A stretch of 39,584 bases of DNA from contig PFBD01000002.1 in assembly GCA_002773415.1 (NCBI GenBank), positions 14,923-54,506 of the forward strand, in the 5' to 3' direction. Below the pieces are notes generated by a model, which did not search any database, was not told the origin of the DNA, and saw only the letters and a program-made list of their open reading frames with translations. The stretch comes from Candidatus Harrisonbacteria bacterium CG10_big_fil_rev_8_21_14_0_10_49_15 (GTDB lineage Bacteria; Patescibacteriota; Minisyncoccia; UBA6257; 1-14-0-10-44-23). Shown here piece by piece: positions 10,053 to 18,236 of this stretch (its first letter is position 1; every line of letters starts with the position of its first letter). Made by a program: the position numbers and the translations under genes.

Positions 10053-10787
10053 ATGTTGAAAAGGAAGAAGGAGGCGGATGGTAACATCCTAAAAATAACG
10101 AGTACGGAGCGGTATCGGACCGTGGAGGAGTTATTTGAGAAAAGTCAGGCGAATAGCGCTTATTATACGCTACTGGCGCTTTCGGCGATGATCATTGCCG
10201 CGGGACTGCTTTTGAATAACGTGCCAGTGGTTATTGGCGGCATGTTGGTGGCGCCGGTGCTAACGCCGCTTCTGCTTATTAGTCTTGCGGTTGCGCTTGG
10301 CGAGCTGGCCGTGGTGCGGCGAGTTGGACATCTTATGGCAAAGTCTTTCGCCATTGTGCTGATTATGGCGTTTTTCTTGGCCTTATTTTTTGGACATACA
10401 CAGGCGACTTTTGAGATAGAGAATACGGCGCGGACGGCGATGCTTTACTTTATAGTGGCGCTGGCTTCCGGAGTCGCCGGTACGTTTGCTATGACGCGAA
10501 AAGAACTTTCGGATGTTTTGCCGGGAGTGGCTGTGGCTATTTCTTTGGTTCCGCCACTAGCGCTTGTTGGTATTTGGTTAAGTGAGTTGAATTTTGCCTT
10601 TGCGCAGTTCTACTTTTTGATATTTTTGTTCAATCTGTTTGGTATCTTAGTGGGTGGTTTGGGTGTTTTCTCCCTCCTTGGTTTTTACAGGTTGAAGCCG
10701 CAGATAGAAGCTGAAGAAGAGCGTGTGGTTAAAAAAGAAAAGAGAGCAAAAGCTAAAAAAGTGGCTGCTGGTAATTCTAAGGCTTGA
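10053..10787 (+). CDS. DUF389 family membrane protein
   Basis: 244 residues with about six membrane helices and the family landmarks NNVPVVIGGMLVAPVLTP and ALASGVAGTFAMTRKE followed by VLPGVAVAISLVPPLALVG. The C-terminus is a lysine-rich cytoplasmic tail. The function of DUF389 is not established. The start at ATG 10053 is preferred because TATACT at 10038-10043 ends 9 bases before it and because the upstream extension translates the micro-repeat. Confidence 0.85.
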   Translation: MLKRKKEADGNILKITSTERYRTVEELFEKSQANSAYYTLLALSAMIIAAGLLLNNVPVVIGGMLVAPVLTPLLLISLAVALGELAVVRRVGHLMAKSFAIVLIMAFFLALFFGHTQATFEIENTARTAMLYFIVALASGVAGTFAMTRKELSDVLPGVAVAISLVPPLALVGIWLSELNFAFAQFYFLIFLFNLFGILVGGLGVFSLLGFYRLKPQIEAEEERVVKKEKRAKAKKVAAGNSKA

Positions 10788-10909
10788 TGGTAGGTCTGCT
10801 TGACTGGGATTTTGAGTTATTAACTTAAGAGATAACTTAAAGATGGTAATGTGGTATAATTATTGAAAGGTTGAGTGGGATTTGTTTTTTAACATTATTC
10901 TATACATTT

Positions 10910-11131
10910 ATGCATATTGCTGCATTTATTCTTTTGATTGTTGGTGGCCTGAACTGGCTACTGCTGGCTCTCTTCAACTGGGAGGTGGGCAGTCTTGTTG
11001 GGGGAATGGATTCGGTCGTGGCTAAGATTATTTATGTACTGGTTGGTCTAGCCGCATTGTACGAAATCTTCACTCACAAGAAGTGCTGCACTTCCTGTGT
11101 AGTGAAGAAGACCGGTGGCGAGCAGATGTAA
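10910..11131 (+). CDS. DUF378 family small membrane protein
   Basis: 73 residues with two membrane helices. It opens MHIAAFILLIVGGLNWLLLA, typical of DUF378 (YuzA-like), and ends in a Lys/Cys tail (THKKCCTSC) that could bind a metal. An upstream TTG at 10871 is in frame and would add 13 residues. TATAAT at 10855-10860 would start transcripts near the TTG, but the family normally begins at the hydrophobic segment. Function unknown. Confidence 0.7.
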   Translation: MHIAAFILLIVGGLNWLLLALFNWEVGSLVGGMDSVVAKIIYVLVGLAALYEIFTHKKCCTSCVVKKTGGEQM

Positions 11132-11142
11132 GATATTCACGC

Positions 11143-11184
11143 AGATCACAAAAAACCCGCCTTACGGCGGGTTTTTTGTGATCT
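11143..11184. terminator. Bidirectional intrinsic terminator
   Basis: A perfect 19-base stem, AGATCACAAAAAACCCGCC, with loop TTAC and its exact complement, giving an A-run on one side and a T-run on the other. It lies between convergent genes (10910+ and 11242-) and can end both. Confidence 0.9.
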
Positions 11185-11241
11185 CTTCTGCATTAATTCT
11201 GCGTAGTAATCCGCGTTTGATTTGCGGTTCTGCGTAGCAGC

Positions 11242-11676
11242 TTAATCCAGGAAATCAATGAGGTCGCCGGCGAACTCGCTGAATGTAGACTGGAAGGAGG
11301 TGAGGAAGTCACTCATGGCCTCATTCCTGTCGTCAATTATTTCGAGCTGCGTGCTCATGATAGACAGTTGGTTTTGGGAGGTGTTAACTGTGGTTAGAGC
11401 ACCTTGGCGACCAGCTGGGCTGCTGAGAGCGGCAGCTGTAATTGAAGAGAGCCGAGCGCTTAGGCTGCCGAGAGTCGTGGCAAATCCGGCTTGCTGTGCC
11501 TGTGACTGTCTGATGTTTTGCTGCATCAGGACGAGCGTGTTGGCGAGCCCGGAAAAAAGCTGCCGGGTTTGATTAAGGATCTGTTGTTTTTCAGCTTGTG
11601 TTTGAGCCGAGGCACTAGGGGTACCGGCTGCGCTGAGCGCGACTGCCAGTAATGCGACTAGAAAAATTTTCTTCAT
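11242..11676 (-). CDS. Secreted helical protein with signal peptide
   Basis: 144 residues. The signal peptide is MKKIFLVALLAVALSAAG with a likely signal peptidase I cleavage after ASA, before QTQ. The mature part is Gln/Ser/Thr-rich and helical (QQNIRQSQAQQ, TTLGSLSARLSSI) with an acidic C-terminus ending DLIDFLD. It looks like an extracytoplasmic coiled-coil protein. No family recognised. GGTATATAAT lies immediately before the ATG. Confidence 0.7.
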   Translation of the reverse strand: MKKIFLVALLAVALSAAGTPSASAQTQAEKQQILNQTRQLFSGLANTLVLMQQNIRQSQAQQAGFATTLGSLSARLSSITAAALSSPAGRQGALTTVNTSQNQLSIMSTQLEIIDDRNEAMSDFLTSFQSTFSEFAGDLIDFLD

Positions 11677-11854
11677 GATTATATACCAAGTTTTTTGTTA
11701 AACGACCTTTTGTTTTGGTATTACCTTATCTCCGTATCTGGAGACGATAATATACTCATACTCTTACATTCCCTATGAGGAAGGAGTGAAGATAATACTT
11801 AATTTTAGCGAGTTCATTTTGGCTTCATGGTATGTGTGCGATTGTAGGGGTCTT

Positions 11855-12022
11855 ATGACTGGGGAGACACAAACATTAAGCGCGCTGCGCGAGGCGGCCG
11901 CTGAAGCACTAGCGGCTAAGCGCGGCGAGATAAACGCGGCACGTTTGCGTGGAACAAGTCGAGAGATGTATGACTTGATGACCGCGCGGGAGCTGCGGCA
12001 GTTAGTAGATGAGGGAGGGTAA
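11855..12022 (+). CDS. Small helical protein, unknown function
   Basis: 55 residues starting MTGETQTLSALREAAAEALA, rich in Ala, Arg and Glu and predicted fully helical. A GTG at 11786 would extend it in frame by 23 residues of different composition. The ATG start is preferred because the composition becomes coding-like there. The three bases of GTG 11786 overlap the stop region of a 4-codon frame (MRKE) preceded by GATAAT. Confidence 0.45.
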   Translation: MTGETQTLSALREAAAEALAAKRGEINAARLRGTSREMYDLMTARELRQLVDEGG

Positions 12023-12101
12023 GAGTTGGCAAGTAGCAAGTAGCAGATAGCCAGGAAAAAAGGTTTTTGCCACAAGTTGTTTAATAAGTAAGAAATTATT
12101 T

Positions 12102-12245
12102 ATGCCAATACTAACTTCACGGAATAAGGTTTTGCTTTATCAAGATGAGGAAGAGGGGTGGAAAGAAGATGGCTGGCGGGAGCCCGACATTCAAGGAAGG
12201 CATGGCGGGGAAGAGACGGAGGATGAAGAGGGGGCACTTTATTAA
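12102..12245 (+). CDS. Small acidic protein
   Basis: 47 residues: MPILTSRNKVLLYQDEEEGW, then a strongly acidic Gly-rich tail ending EDEEGALY. The frame ends 31 bases before a clean terminator hairpin, which supports a real transcript. No family recognised; a short acidic tail like this could be a decoy or a partner-binding segment, but this is not shown. Confidence 0.4.
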   Translation: MPILTSRNKVLLYQDEEEGWKEDGWREPDIQGRHGGEETEDEEGALY

Positions 12246-12275
12246 TTACATAATAAGTTACATATATAATTCCAT

Positions 12276-12313
12276 ATAAAGATCCCTTGCGGCTTGCCCC
12301 GAGGGATCTTTAT
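12276..12313. terminator. Hairpin terminator
   Basis: ATAAAGATCCCT (12276-12287) pairs exactly with AGGGATCTTTAT (12302-12313) around a 14-base GC-rich loop. It separates the small acidic ORF from the antiporter promoter. Confidence 0.75.
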
Positions 12314-12345
12314 GTTTTGTGCAGTGACGATCGTAAGTGGCATGA

Positions 12346-12401
12346 TATAATAAGATGAAACCCTAAAGAGATGGTTGCTTTGCTCGCACCTGCCGGCAGG
12401 T
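12346..12401 (+). promoter_or_regulatory. Antiporter promoter and leader palindrome
   Basis: TATAAT at 12346-12351 begins a leader of about 70 bases before ATG 12429. The leader contains the perfect palindrome ACCTGCCGGCAGGT at 12388-12401, a GC-rich unit of a type that recurs in variant form elsewhere in the window (for example 14365-14380). This gene is thus an exception to the short-leader pattern. Confidence 0.5.
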
Positions 12402-12428
12402 CTCATGGGGTGAAAATCAAAGATTCTC

Positions 12429-14141
12429 ATGAGTACGGAACTTTTTACAGAATTTGGTGTTATCTTGGTGATTGCGAGCGCGATGGCGCTTTTGATGCGC
12501 ATGCTGCGCCAGCCGCTAATAATCGGCCACATCATCACGGGTCTTCTGGTTGGCCCGTTTGCTTTTGATTTGCTTCGGTCGGATGATATTTTCATTTTGT
12601 TCTCGGAGTTGGGGGTGGCCTTTTTGCTTTTTTCAGTTGGGTTAAGTTTGGACCCGCGCGTGCTTAAGGACTACGGTTTAGTGGCGGTAGTTACGGGTGT
12701 GGGCCAAGTTGTTGTGACGACCCTGGCTGGTTTGGGGATCACGCTGTTGCTTGGCTTTGAGCTGGTGCCGGCGCTGTATATCTCTGTGGCGCTGGCGTTT
12801 AGTAGTACGATTATTATCTTAAAGCTGATAAGCGACAAAGGGGATTTGGAGAAGCTGTACGCGAAGATCTCCATAGGGTTTTTGCTTGTGCAAGACTTGA
12901 TTGCTATTTTGTTGCTCTTTAGTATTCCGCTGATTAGTGCCGGCACCGGTTCTTTGGCTGATTTTGGAATAACGCTACTACAGGCTATTGGCCTAACCGC
13001 AGCTGTTTTCGTTACTGCTCGTTTTGTGTTGGCGCGTCTGCACCCCTATTTCTCGCGTTCATTTGAGTTGCTTTTTTTGGTAGCCACGGCCTGGGGATTA
13101 GGTATTGCGGTCTTGTTTCGGGAGATTGGATTTTCTTTGGAGGTGGGCGCGCTAATAGCCGGTATCGCGCTGGCGATATTGCCAAGCCGGCAAGAGATCC
13201 ACGCGCGACTGATGCCTTTGCGAGACTTTTTCATCGTGCTTTTCTTTATCTTGCTTGGTGCTCAGATGATACTCGGTAACTGGATGGATCTGCTTTTGCC
13301 GGCAGTTATTCTTTCTCTGCTGGTTTTGATTGGTAATCCGCTTATCTTGATGGTTATCATGGGACTAATGGGTTACCGGAAAAAAACTAGCCTGCAGACC
13401 GGGTTTACCGTGGCGCAGATAAGTGAGTTTAGCCTTATTCTTGTTGCCCTGGGCTTGTCTTTGGGTCACGTTAGTCAGGACGTGCTTTCGATGGTCACGC
13501 TCGTGGGGCTGATCACTATCTTTGGCTCAACGTATTTGATCTTGTATTCAGACTGGTGGTACGCGCGTTTGGAGAAGTATTTGCGTGTTTTTGAGAAAGA
13601 GAAGCCGACTGAGAAGCGGCAGCACAGCCGGCAGTATGATTTTGTGTTGTTTGGCGGTGGGCGAATAGGCTTTGATTTTGTTAGCATGTTTGCGGACTCG
13701 GAAAAGCCGTTTGTGGTGATAGAGTACGACCCGGAGATTATCAAACAGTTGCAGTATCGAGGAATTCCCTGCGAGTATGGAGATGCCGGTGATCTGGATC
13801 TACTGGAGTCAATTGATTTTGAGGGAGCGGAGCTTGTAGTTTCCACTGTGCCGGACTTGAATACGAATTTACTTATCTTAGACATAATTCGGCAGACTAA
13901 AAGTCAGCCGCCGACGATGGTGGTGGCGCACAGTATTAGTAACGCACTGGCGCTTTATGAGGCGGGCGCGGCCTATGTTGTCTTGCCGCACTTTTTGGGC
14001 GGGAAGCAGGCTTCTAGTCTAGCTAAGCGTTTTGCGGCTGAGGCCTTTGATATCCATGTCATTCGCCGGCGACACATTAGTTATTTGAAAGACAGGTTGA
14101 GCCAGGGACAAGAGCATCCGGTGATTGAGAGGTATCGGTAG
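12429..14141 (+). CDS. KefB-type CPA2 cation:proton antiporter with TrkA-N domain
   Basis: 570 residues. The first 380 or so form about twelve membrane helices with CPA2 motifs: QPLIIGHIITGLLVGP, VAFLLFSVGLSLD, and FLLVQDLIAI with the conserved Asp. After a charged linker (KEKPTEKRQHSRQ) the cytoplasmic TrkA-N/RCK-N domain begins with DFVLFGGGRIGFDF, a Rossmann nucleotide motif. It would exchange K+ or Na+ for protons under nucleotide control. A C-terminal RCK-C domain is absent. No Shine-Dalgarno is evident before the ATG. Confidence 0.9.
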   Translation: MSTELFTEFGVILVIASAMALLMRMLRQPLIIGHIITGLLVGPFAFDLLRSDDIFILFSELGVAFLLFSVGLSLDPRVLKDYGLVAVVTGVGQVVVTTLAGLGITLLLGFELVPALYISVALAFSSTIIILKLISDKGDLEKLYAKISIGFLLVQDLIAILLLFSIPLISAGTGSLADFGITLLQAIGLTAAVFVTARFVLARLHPYFSRSFELLFLVATAWGLGIAVLFREIGFSLEVGALIAGIALAILPSRQEIHARLMPLRDFFIVLFFILLGAQMILGNWMDLLLPAVILSLLVLIGNPLILMVIMGLMGYRKKTSLQTGFTVAQISEFSLILVALGLSLGHVSQDVLSMVTLVGLITIFGSTYLILYSDWWYARLEKYLRVFEKEKPTEKRQHSRQYDFVLFGGGRIGFDFVSMFADSEKPFVVIEYDPEIIKQLQYRGIPCEYGDAGDLDLLESIDFEGAELVVSTVPDLNTNLLILDIIRQTKSQPPTMVVAHSISNALALYEAGAAYVVLPHFLGGKQASSLAKRFAAEAFDIHVIRRRHISYLKDRLSQGQEHPVIERYR

Positions 14142-14216
14142 AACGAGCTGTTTAGCTGATTAGCTTTTTAGGTAGGTAGGAGGGCAGAGAGAATTATTCT
14201 AAGGAAGAAGGGAGGT

Positions 14217-14310
14217 CGGCACGAGGGTTGACCCCGTTAGAGATAGCCGCGCCAGCGGTCTATAAGACTCGTGCCTTGAGGCACGAGCGCGATCTCTAAC
14301 GGGGTTGACC
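14217..14310. ncRNA. Three-way-junction RNA element candidate
   Basis: A 13-base perfect closing stem, CCCCGTTAGAGAT (14232-14244) with ATCTCTAACGGGG (14292-14304), encloses two hairpins: CCGC/GCGG (14247-14258) and CTCGTGCC-TTGA-GGCACGAG (14268-14287). The closing stem is flanked by a repeated GGTTGACC, and a third GGCACGAG copy lies just outside at 14218-14225. It lies in a 283-base gap with no ORF. A second element with a similar ACCCCGT-AG closing stem is at 18967-19046. Function unknown; a structured RNA or a palindromic mobile unit both fit. Confidence 0.5.
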
Positions 14311-14424
14311 GATGAGGCTCATCTAGTACAATAAACAAATCATTAACTTCCTAGTACTACTACCTGCCTCGCCGGAGGCAAGTCAAGGCGGGCGTACTAA
14401 GGACTAAGAACTAAAAACTGATTT

Positions 14425-14865
14425 ATGAATAAAGGAATTATTTGGTTAATAATCATTGTTATCATTATTGCCGGTGCTTGGATGCTGATGTCTGGTAGTC
14501 CGGCTGACCTTGCGATAAACGAACAAGCTGAAGAGGTTGTGGATAACTCTATGCCGGCTGAAGAAAGCGATGCGGATGAGGTGGTGGTGGCGCGCGAGGT
14601 GACGATCACGGCCAGCAACTTTAAGTTTGATATGAGCGAGATCAGCGTGAAGAAGGGCGAGGCTGTGAAGTTGACCTTGGTGGTTGCTGAGGGTACGCAC
14701 GACTTTCAGATTGACGGCTATGATGCCGGCACGAAGATCTTAAAGTCTGGCGAAACAGAGACGATAACTTTTACCGCGGACAAGGCTGGTGAATTTGAGT
14801 TTTACTGCTCGGTTGGTAGTCACCGACAAATGGGTATGGTCGGCAAGCTAATTGTCACGGAGTAG
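14425..14865 (+). CDS. Membrane-anchored cupredoxin
   Basis: 146 residues: an N-terminal membrane anchor (IIWLIIIVIIIAGAWML), an acidic linker, then a plastocyanin-like beta domain from about residue 55. Type-1 copper ligands are visible: His in EGTHDFQ, and Cys, His and Met in FYCSVGSHRQMGM. It would carry one electron outside the membrane. The next gene is a ferric-reductase-like flavocytochrome, a plausible redox partner. The preceding gap holds hairpin TGCCTC/GAGGCA (14365-14380) and ACTAAG micro-repeats. Confidence 0.88.
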   Translation: MNKGIIWLIIIVIIIAGAWMLMSGSPADLAINEQAEEVVDNSMPAEESDADEVVVAREVTITASNFKFDMSEISVKKGEAVKLTLVVAEGTHDFQIDGYDAGTKILKSGETETITFTADKAGEFEFYCSVGSHRQMGMVGKLIVTE

Positions 14866-14899
14866 CGACTTTGTTTGTCATTCCCGCGTCTCTTCTGTC

Positions 14900-14919
14900 A
14901 TTCCCGCGAAGGCGGGAAT
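14900..14919. repeat. dRS3-like ATTCCCGC...GCGGGAAT repeat
   Basis: ATTCCCGC-GAAG-GCGGGAAT is a small inverted repeat of the kind widespread in bacterial intergenic DNA. A left half copy (GTCATTCCCGCG) lies 20 bases upstream. The repeat ends five bases before ATG 14925 and produces a misleading in-frame extension of the next gene. Confidence 0.8.
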
Positions 14920-14924
14920 CCACC

Positions 14925-16280
14925 ATGCGAACTGCCAAAACACTCTGGATCATTTTCCATGTTACCAACTGGCTACTGATATTTGGTTTCTGGTATCAGG
15001 GTTCGGGCGAGATGGTCTTTGTGGGTGGCGGTAGCACGTTGGTCGCGCTTGGCCGTTTGGCGGGGTTGATTGCCGGATATTCTATCTTGGTGCAATTTTT
15101 TTTGATGGGGCGCAATCCGTTATTAGAGCGGGTGTTTGGTTTGGATAAATTAGCGCGCTACCACCAGTGGAGCGGCCGGGGAGCGTTTTTCTTTTTGTTG
15201 GCGCATCCGATTTTAATAATGGCCGGGTACGCGGAGCTACTGGGTAACTCGTTTTTTAGTCACCTAGGTCAGTCTTTGCGTTTTCCGTTGATTCTGTTGG
15301 CGGCGATTGGTTTGTTACTGTTTGTGGCGGCTATTACCGCAGCCATCTTCACCGTGCGCCGCCGGTTAAAGTACGAAGTTTGGTATCTTACTCATTTATT
15401 GGTTTATCTGGCGGCCGGCTTAGCGATGTGGCATCAGTTCTCCGGCACAGATCCGGCGACTAGTAAGACATTCTATTTTTATTGGCTAGCTCTGTATATC
15501 GTAGTGTTTGGTAGCCATATTATTTTTCGTTTTAGTCGGCCATTTTGGTTGTTTTGGCGACACGGCTTTTATGTCAGCCGGGTAGAGCGAGAAAGCCCGA
15601 GCGTGGTCTCTATCTATATCAGTGGTAAAAAGATGGATAGGTTTCGAGTTCGGCCCGGGCAGTTTATGTTTTTTCGATTCCTGGCAGGGAGTCTAAAATG
15701 GCAGAGTCATCCGTTTTCTTTGTCTGTGGTGCCGGACGGGAAAGAGATCCGGATAAGCGTTAAGGCGGTGGGGGATTTTACCACGCAGTTGCACGAGCAG
15801 GCCCGAGTTGGTATGAAGGTGTTTATTGACGGTCCATACGGTATTTTTACAGAAAAAGTGCTAGCCCGCGAAAAAGTACTGCTTATTGCTGGTGGGATTG
15901 GGATTACGCCACTTCGCTCGTTGTGCGAGCAGTTGCTTATGCAGAACAAGGAGGTTGTACTGCTTTACGGAAACCGAGTAGAGGAGGAGATCGTCTTCCG
16001 TCGCGAACTGGAAACCCTGGCTACGCAGGATAATTTTAAACTAGTGCATATTTTGAGCGATCAAGTAGATTCTGAAGTCGTTCTTCCGGTAGGAAGTGCG
16101 ACTTCACCAGTAGAGAGAGGCTACATCGACGCCGAAAAAATTCGCCGCCTGGTCCCGGACTTTGCCGAGCGCGAGATATTTTTGTGCGGCCCGCCAGTGA
16201 TGATGAATGGTTTAATAAAGCTGTTTCGCTCTTGGAGGGTCCAGGCGCAGCAAATACATTTTGAGAAGTTTTCGCTCTAA
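14925..16280 (+). CDS. Ferric-reductase-like flavocytochrome
   Basis: 451 residues. The N-terminal half has about six membrane helices with haem-ligand-type His residues in YHQWSGRGAFFFLLAHP and YLTHLLVYLAAGLAMWHQF. The C-terminal half is an FNR-type module: FAD motif RPGQFMFF and HPFSLS, NAD(P) motif LLIAGGIGITPLRSL, and FLCGPPVMM. It would pass electrons from NAD(P)H through FAD and haem across the membrane to a metal, oxygen or the adjacent cupredoxin. The start at 14925 excludes 18 codons translated from the dRS3-like repeat (SFPRRREST). Confidence 0.88.
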   Translation: MRTAKTLWIIFHVTNWLLIFGFWYQGSGEMVFVGGGSTLVALGRLAGLIAGYSILVQFFLMGRNPLLERVFGLDKLARYHQWSGRGAFFFLLAHPILIMAGYAELLGNSFFSHLGQSLRFPLILLAAIGLLLFVAAITAAIFTVRRRLKYEVWYLTHLLVYLAAGLAMWHQFSGTDPATSKTFYFYWLALYIVVFGSHIIFRFSRPFWLFWRHGFYVSRVERESPSVVSIYISGKKMDRFRVRPGQFMFFRFLAGSLKWQSHPFSLSVVPDGKEIRISVKAVGDFTTQLHEQARVGMKVFIDGPYGIFTEKVLAREKVLLIAGGIGITPLRSLCEQLLMQNKEVVLLYGNRVEEEIVFRRELETLATQDNFKLVHILSDQVDSEVVLPVGSATSPVERGYIDAEKIRRLVPDFAEREIFLCGPPVMMNGLIKLFRSWRVQAQQIHFEKFSL

Positions 16281-16288
16281 AAAGTGAA

Positions 16289-16319
16289 CACCCCGCCTGC
16301 GCTGTGCGCGGGCGGGGTG
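16289..16319 (-). terminator. Terminator of the 16337- orphan
   Basis: A 14-base-pair GC-rich stem (CACCCCGCCTGCGC with its complement, one G-U pair) with loop TGT. On the minus strand it is followed by TTCACTTTTT. It sits only 8 bases from the stop of the convergent flavocytochrome gene. Confidence 0.85.
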
Positions 16320-16336
16320 CGGGTTGCGACGCGGGG

Positions 16337-16771
16337 CTAGATGATGCCGCCGCGAATGTGGGTCATGAGACCGAGGCCTCCTCGGCTGGCAGGGGGCGGT
16401 TTGACTACCACCCAGCCCGTGCGGACGACCAGGGTCTCCCGTGCCCAGCGCGGGAACTCGAGTGTCTTCTCCACCTCCAAAGAGGCTTTGGCCAGGTCGA
16501 GCATTCGTTGGGTCTGCCCGAGGTTCCAGACCTTGGCTTCTCGCGCCACCATCTCCTCTTCGGTGGCATTTTCTCTTGGAAAGAGATCGCCGTTGGTGCG
16601 GCGGAGCTGTTCCAGCTCGTCTTCCAACTGGTGGACCACGAGAATGAGCCGGCGCAGGTCCTCGCTGGCCCGGCCCAGGACTTTGTCTCCGGGCATCTGT
16701 GGGCTGCCTGGCGGTGAGCAGTTTGGGTTGACCCTCCCTAGTCGCTCGTTCAGTAACCTCTGAAAGCGCAT
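16337..16771 (-). CDS. GC-rich orphan protein, unknown function
   Basis: 144 residues, unrecognised. The centre is a long helix suited to coiled coil (LRRLILVVHQLEDELEQLRR and EATEEEMVAREAKV-like stretches). The ends are Pro/Gly-rich (PNCSPPGSPQMPG; KPPPASRGGLG). The start is fixed by GGAGGGG at 16775-16781, three bases before the ATG. TTTACA and TATAAT with a 17-base spacer lie upstream on the minus strand around 16815-16845. It is monocistronic and more GC-rich than its neighbours. Confidence 0.65.
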   Translation of the reverse strand: MRFQRLLNERLGRVNPNCSPPGSPQMPGDKVLGRASEDLRRLILVVHQLEDELEQLRRTNGDLFPRENATEEEMVAREAKVWNLGQTQRMLDLAKASLEVEKTLEFPRWARETLVVRTGWVVVKPPPASRGGLGLMTHIRGGII

Positions 16772-16880
16772 CTTCCCCTCCGTTTGGGTGTTTGCGTAGT
16801 GCCAAGAACAGCCGATATTATATAACGAAGTTCCTTTTTTGTAAACTTGGATGAATATGAAATGATGACATACTGTGTGT

Positions 16881-17453
16881 ATGAAAAAACGAAGGATAAT
16901 CTTGGCTTCTGGTAGCCCGCGGCGACAGGAGCTATTAAGGGTGGCTGGTATTGAGTTTGAGGTCCATCCGAGCGAGTATGAAGAGGATCACTCTTTGGAC
17001 CTAGATCCGCGCCAGCTGGTGCAGTACTTAGCGCATGGCAAGGCGGCGGAGGTGGCGCGGCATTATGAGGACGCGATTATAATTGGTGGCGACACGCTGG
17101 CTTTTTTGGATGATGAGCCGCTTGGAAAACCGCATACAAAAGAGAGGGCTAAAGAAATGTTGCGAAAGATAAGCGGTAAGGTACACGGGTTACGCACGGG
17201 CTTTGCTGTTTTAGATAGTGGGCGAAAGCGTTCAGTTGTTGGTCAGGAGTTGATCAAGGTATATGTGAAAGATTTAAGCGAAGAAGTTATTGAAAATTAC
17301 GTGGAGACAGGTGAACCATTAGACAGAGCCGGTGCGTATGCAATTCAGGGCCTTGGTGGTGCATTGATAGAAAAGATTGAGGGCGATATTAAGGCAATGA
17401 TCGGCTTGCCTGTGGAGGCGGTGTTAAAGATAGTAGATAGTTTTTCAAATTGA
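16881..17453 (+). CDS. maf: Maf-like nucleotide pyrophosphatase
   Basis: 190 residues. The opening ILASGSPRRQELLRVAGI is the Maf signature, followed by GGDTLAFLDDEPLGKPHTKE with the catalytic Asp, and AGAYAIQGLGGALIEKIEGD near the end. Maf enzymes hydrolyse non-canonical or excess nucleoside triphosphates. CATACT ends 6 bases before ATG 16881, so a leaderless start is likely; a GTG two codons earlier is in frame but lies inside the promoter spacing. Confidence 0.92.
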   Translation: MKKRRIILASGSPRRQELLRVAGIEFEVHPSEYEEDHSLDLDPRQLVQYLAHGKAAEVARHYEDAIIIGGDTLAFLDDEPLGKPHTKERAKEMLRKISGKVHGLRTGFAVLDSGRKRSVVGQELIKVYVKDLSEEVIENYVETGEPLDRAGAYAIQGLGGALIEKIEGDIKAMIGLPVEAVLKIVDSFSN

Positions 17454-17456
17454 GCA

Positions 17457-17490
17457 GGGCCCGCCGAACTGAGTCCGACGGGTCCTTGGG
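17457..17490. terminator. Hairpin between convergent genes
   Basis: AGGGCCCGCCG pairs with CGACGGGTCCT allowing G-U pairs. It lies 10 bases before the stop of the minus-strand gene and just after the maf stop. The T-run is weak, so termination is plausible rather than certain. Confidence 0.5.
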
Positions 17491-17499
17491 TCTTGCTCC

Positions 17500-17979
17500 C
17501 TACTGGCCGAAAATCTGGTCGAGGGTTCTGAGGAGCTCTCGGCCGCCCGTTGAGATAACGTGAATGGCCTGGGGCGGCACATTTCTTTCCTGGACTAGAC
17601 GTTGAGCCAAAAGAGCTTTGGCGGTTTCGGTTGTGTGGAGCTTCCTGCGTAGGACGCTGTTGGCGTGGAGGGAGATCTCCAGCAGGCCCTGGTACGTTGT
17701 TTGGGCAACCTGCCGGTTCGCGCGGAGTTCCCGGAGGCGAGAAGAACCGCTTTCGGTCGTGGTCAGAAGGTAGTAGGCACCGCCGTTTGCCTGCTTCTTC
17801 CTCTTAATGAGTTTCGTGGTCTCAAGTTCGCGAGCGATATCGCGAATCAGGTTGCACGGTTGCCCACTGGTTCTTGTGACCTCGTCTATTACTTCCATCT
17901 TCCGGCCGCCATCCACAAAGGCTTCCAGAAGTTGGATGGTGACTTCCTCTTGGGTTGAGAAAGAGTTGACTTCACACAT
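17500..17979 (-). CDS. GC-rich orphan, possible winged-helix protein
   Basis: 159 residues. The first 80 look like a winged helix: VTIQLLEAFVDGG, then IDEVTRTSGQPCNLIRDIARELETTKLIKRK, then a wing AYYLLTTT. The C-terminal part is helical with LLAQRLVQER and HVISTGGRELLRTLDQIFGQ. No named family recognised. It could be a DNA- or RNA-binding regulator. Upstream on the minus strand are TTGACA and a weak -10 17-20 bases on, then a leader containing GGGGAGGG and AGGT before the ATG. GC-rich and monocistronic like the other orphans. Confidence 0.6.
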   Translation of the reverse strand: MCEVNSFSTQEEVTIQLLEAFVDGGRKMEVIDEVTRTSGQPCNLIRDIARELETTKLIKRKKQANGGAYYLLTTTESGSSRLRELRANRQVAQTTYQGLLEISLHANSVLRRKLHTTETAKALLAQRLVQERNVPPQAIHVISTGGRELLRTLDQIFGQ

Positions 17980-18236
17980 GGTTTACCTGGCCCTCCCCGA
18001 GGTACGTAGGTTATTCTAGATGTATATTGGTACAATAGGCTCTCTTTGTCAATGATTTTTAAGGCTGTTTGAAATTTAGGCCCGTGGCCCGGGATGATAA
18101 AGGGAGAGAAAGAATAATGGGTTTTTCGAACATTATTAATAATGCTTGACAGAGTATAGTGGTAGAGGGTTATAATAAGCATTCCCTGAATTGGTTTCGG
18201 GGTGTTTGCCTTGGCGACCAAGGAGGCGCCAGTATC

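Noticed and set aside
12355-12366. Mini-ORF MKP in the antiporter leader
   Set aside because: Three codons only; no reason to call a leader peptide.
14217-14310. tRNA gene
   Set aside because: The three-way fold lacks an anticodon arm, a T-loop GGTTCRA and an acceptor of the right form.
14871-14924. In-frame upstream extension of the flavocytochrome
   Set aside because: The added residues are a translation of the dRS3-like repeat; the membrane protein begins naturally at ATG 14925.
16212-16805. Alternative frames on both strands over the 16337- orphan
   Set aside because: Long open frames are expected in GC-rich DNA. Only the 16337-16771 frame has a Shine-Dalgarno at the right distance and ends just before a terminator.
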